Shown: piece after piece, positions 63,061 through 64,000 of the stretch
How positions within the stretch are numbered: the first letter of the stretch is position 1
How the letters are laid out: each line of letters begins with the position of its first letter
NCBI RefSeq assembly: GCF_041146395.1
Contig: NC_091006.1
Span: forward strand, 10,484,001 to 10,548,000
Length of the DNA stretch: 64,000 bases
Reading direction: 5' to 3'
Source of the DNA: Eulemur rufifrons
Lineage: Eukaryota; Chordata; Mammalia; Primates; Lemuridae
Made by a program: the position numbers and the translations under genes
The notes under the pieces: generated by a model
Told to the model about the DNA's origin: nothing
The model's database searches: none
What the model saw: only the letters and a program-made list of their open reading frames with translations

Positions 63061-63639
63061 GTATGCCCTGACCCCATAGAAATTTCTCTGCCCTGCAGTC
63101 ATTGCAGAGATGAACAATCTGAGGTTCACACTAACTTTTGCAGTCACAGCCTCCTCTCTGCAGGTGACTGTCAAACGCTACCTAGCAGGATGGTTGGGAA
63201 AGACCCCTGTGAGTATTTCCAGCTGGCTCGAGAAGGCTCTGGGCTCCCAGAAGGCCAAGCCATTTCACCAACCTCCCTGCCTCCTCCAGAGAGCAGGCCA
63301 GGGCCCTGAGAGAAGCAGACAGGGACTGGATTCCTGGGACGTGGACTCCAAGCCCAGTGGGCTTTTTGGAAAAAGCATAAGTCCCAGAGTCAAGCTTCTT
63401 GTTTCAGATCTGCTCTGACTCCCTACGACAGGGCTCAGTCCCCTTTTGTGGGGTCAGTTTCCTCATCTGGAAAGTGAGGGTAAGAATTCCAAACCTGCAG
63501 GCCTCAGAGGCCCTCGGAGGCTGTTGGTTGTAAAAATACATTCTCAGTGCTGCAGAAGAGAGGGATCATATTATTCAACATATTTGTACATGGAAGAATT
63601 TAGAACAGTGCTTGTCACATTGTAAGTGCTCAATAAAGA

Positions 63640-63880
63640 TTAGGTGTTATTTTATCAATCTCTGTATATGGGGCACATATTATGAGCTCAGCACCTTTAC
63701 ACCTTATTTCACAGTCCTATGAATCTGAGATCATGAGACCCATTTTTTCAGAGAAAGCAACTGAGGCACAGAGTCAAGGTGACTTACTGCAGGTCACGCA
63801 GCCAGTCAGAGGCTGAGCTGGGGTTTGAACTCATTTCGGTCAGGCTCCAAATCCAGGGCTGCTGGCCATTCCCAACTTCT
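63640..63880 (-). repeat. MIR SINE
   Basis: 'gcaactgaggcacagagtca', 'ggtcacgcagccagtcagag', 'ctggggtttgaactcattt'. Confidence 0.75.
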
Positions 63881-64000
63881 TCTGTTACTCCAATACCCCA
63901 AACTCTCTCCGGCCACAGAACACTTGTACCTGCTGTGACCTCTTTCTGGAATGGTCTCCTTCTGGTTCTTCCTACTCTGCCTCCTAATTGTGCATTTCTT

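Overview
This is a gene-bearing window from a primate nuclear genome. The Alu elements carry the variant typical of lemurs and other strepsirrhines: 'CCTAGCACTCTGGGAGG' in the left arm, 'GAGCAAGAGCGAGACCCCGTCTCTA' between the arms, and 'GTGAGCTAGGCTGACGCCACGGCACTC' in the right arm. A lemur-like strepsirrhine is therefore the most likely source. The gene order OPA3 - GPR4 - EML2 matches human chromosome 19q13.32. This is ordinary conserved synteny, and I found no previously undescribed system.

All three genes lie on the minus strand. OPA3 (mitochondrial, optic atrophy 3) has its 3' coding exon at 3429-3850 and its first coding exon at 23681-23822, separated by a 19.8 kb intron full of repeats. 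That intron also holds an RPL26 processed pseudogene at about 6.6-7.0 kb. A CpG-rich promoter with a consensus CRE lies just upstream of OPA3 exon 1, and five inverted CCAAT boxes lie just inside intron 1. GPR4, a proton-sensing class A GPCR, has an intact single-exon coding region at 27708-28796. A CpG island near 36.1 kb is its likely non-coding first exon and promoter.

From 36.3 to 45.5 kb there is no gene. This stretch is made of LTRs, Alus, an L2 pair and the broken pol remnant of an old endogenous retrovirus. EML2 (echinoderm microtubule-associated protein-like 2) fills 45.5 kb to the end. I resolved 16 coding exons (45826-61458). They join in frame to 589 codons plus stop, equal to residues 61-649 of the 649-residue human protein as I recall it. 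The exons for the N-terminal 60 residues are not visible and should lie beyond base 64000.

The remainder is interspersed repeat: about 24 Alus, decayed L1, many L2 and MIR copies, ERVL-MaLR-type LTRs, hAT-type DNA transposon fossils, several microsatellites and a TGGA-type minisatellite in an EML2 intron. The more interesting points are the NF-Y-type array at OPA3, two inverted Alu pairs with very short loops (one in the last EML2 intron), a free Alu left monomer with its own target-site duplication, a GC-box array in an EML2 intron, and a longer OPA3 C-terminus. The three genes have unrelated functions; their adjacency is ancestral synteny and not a pathway.
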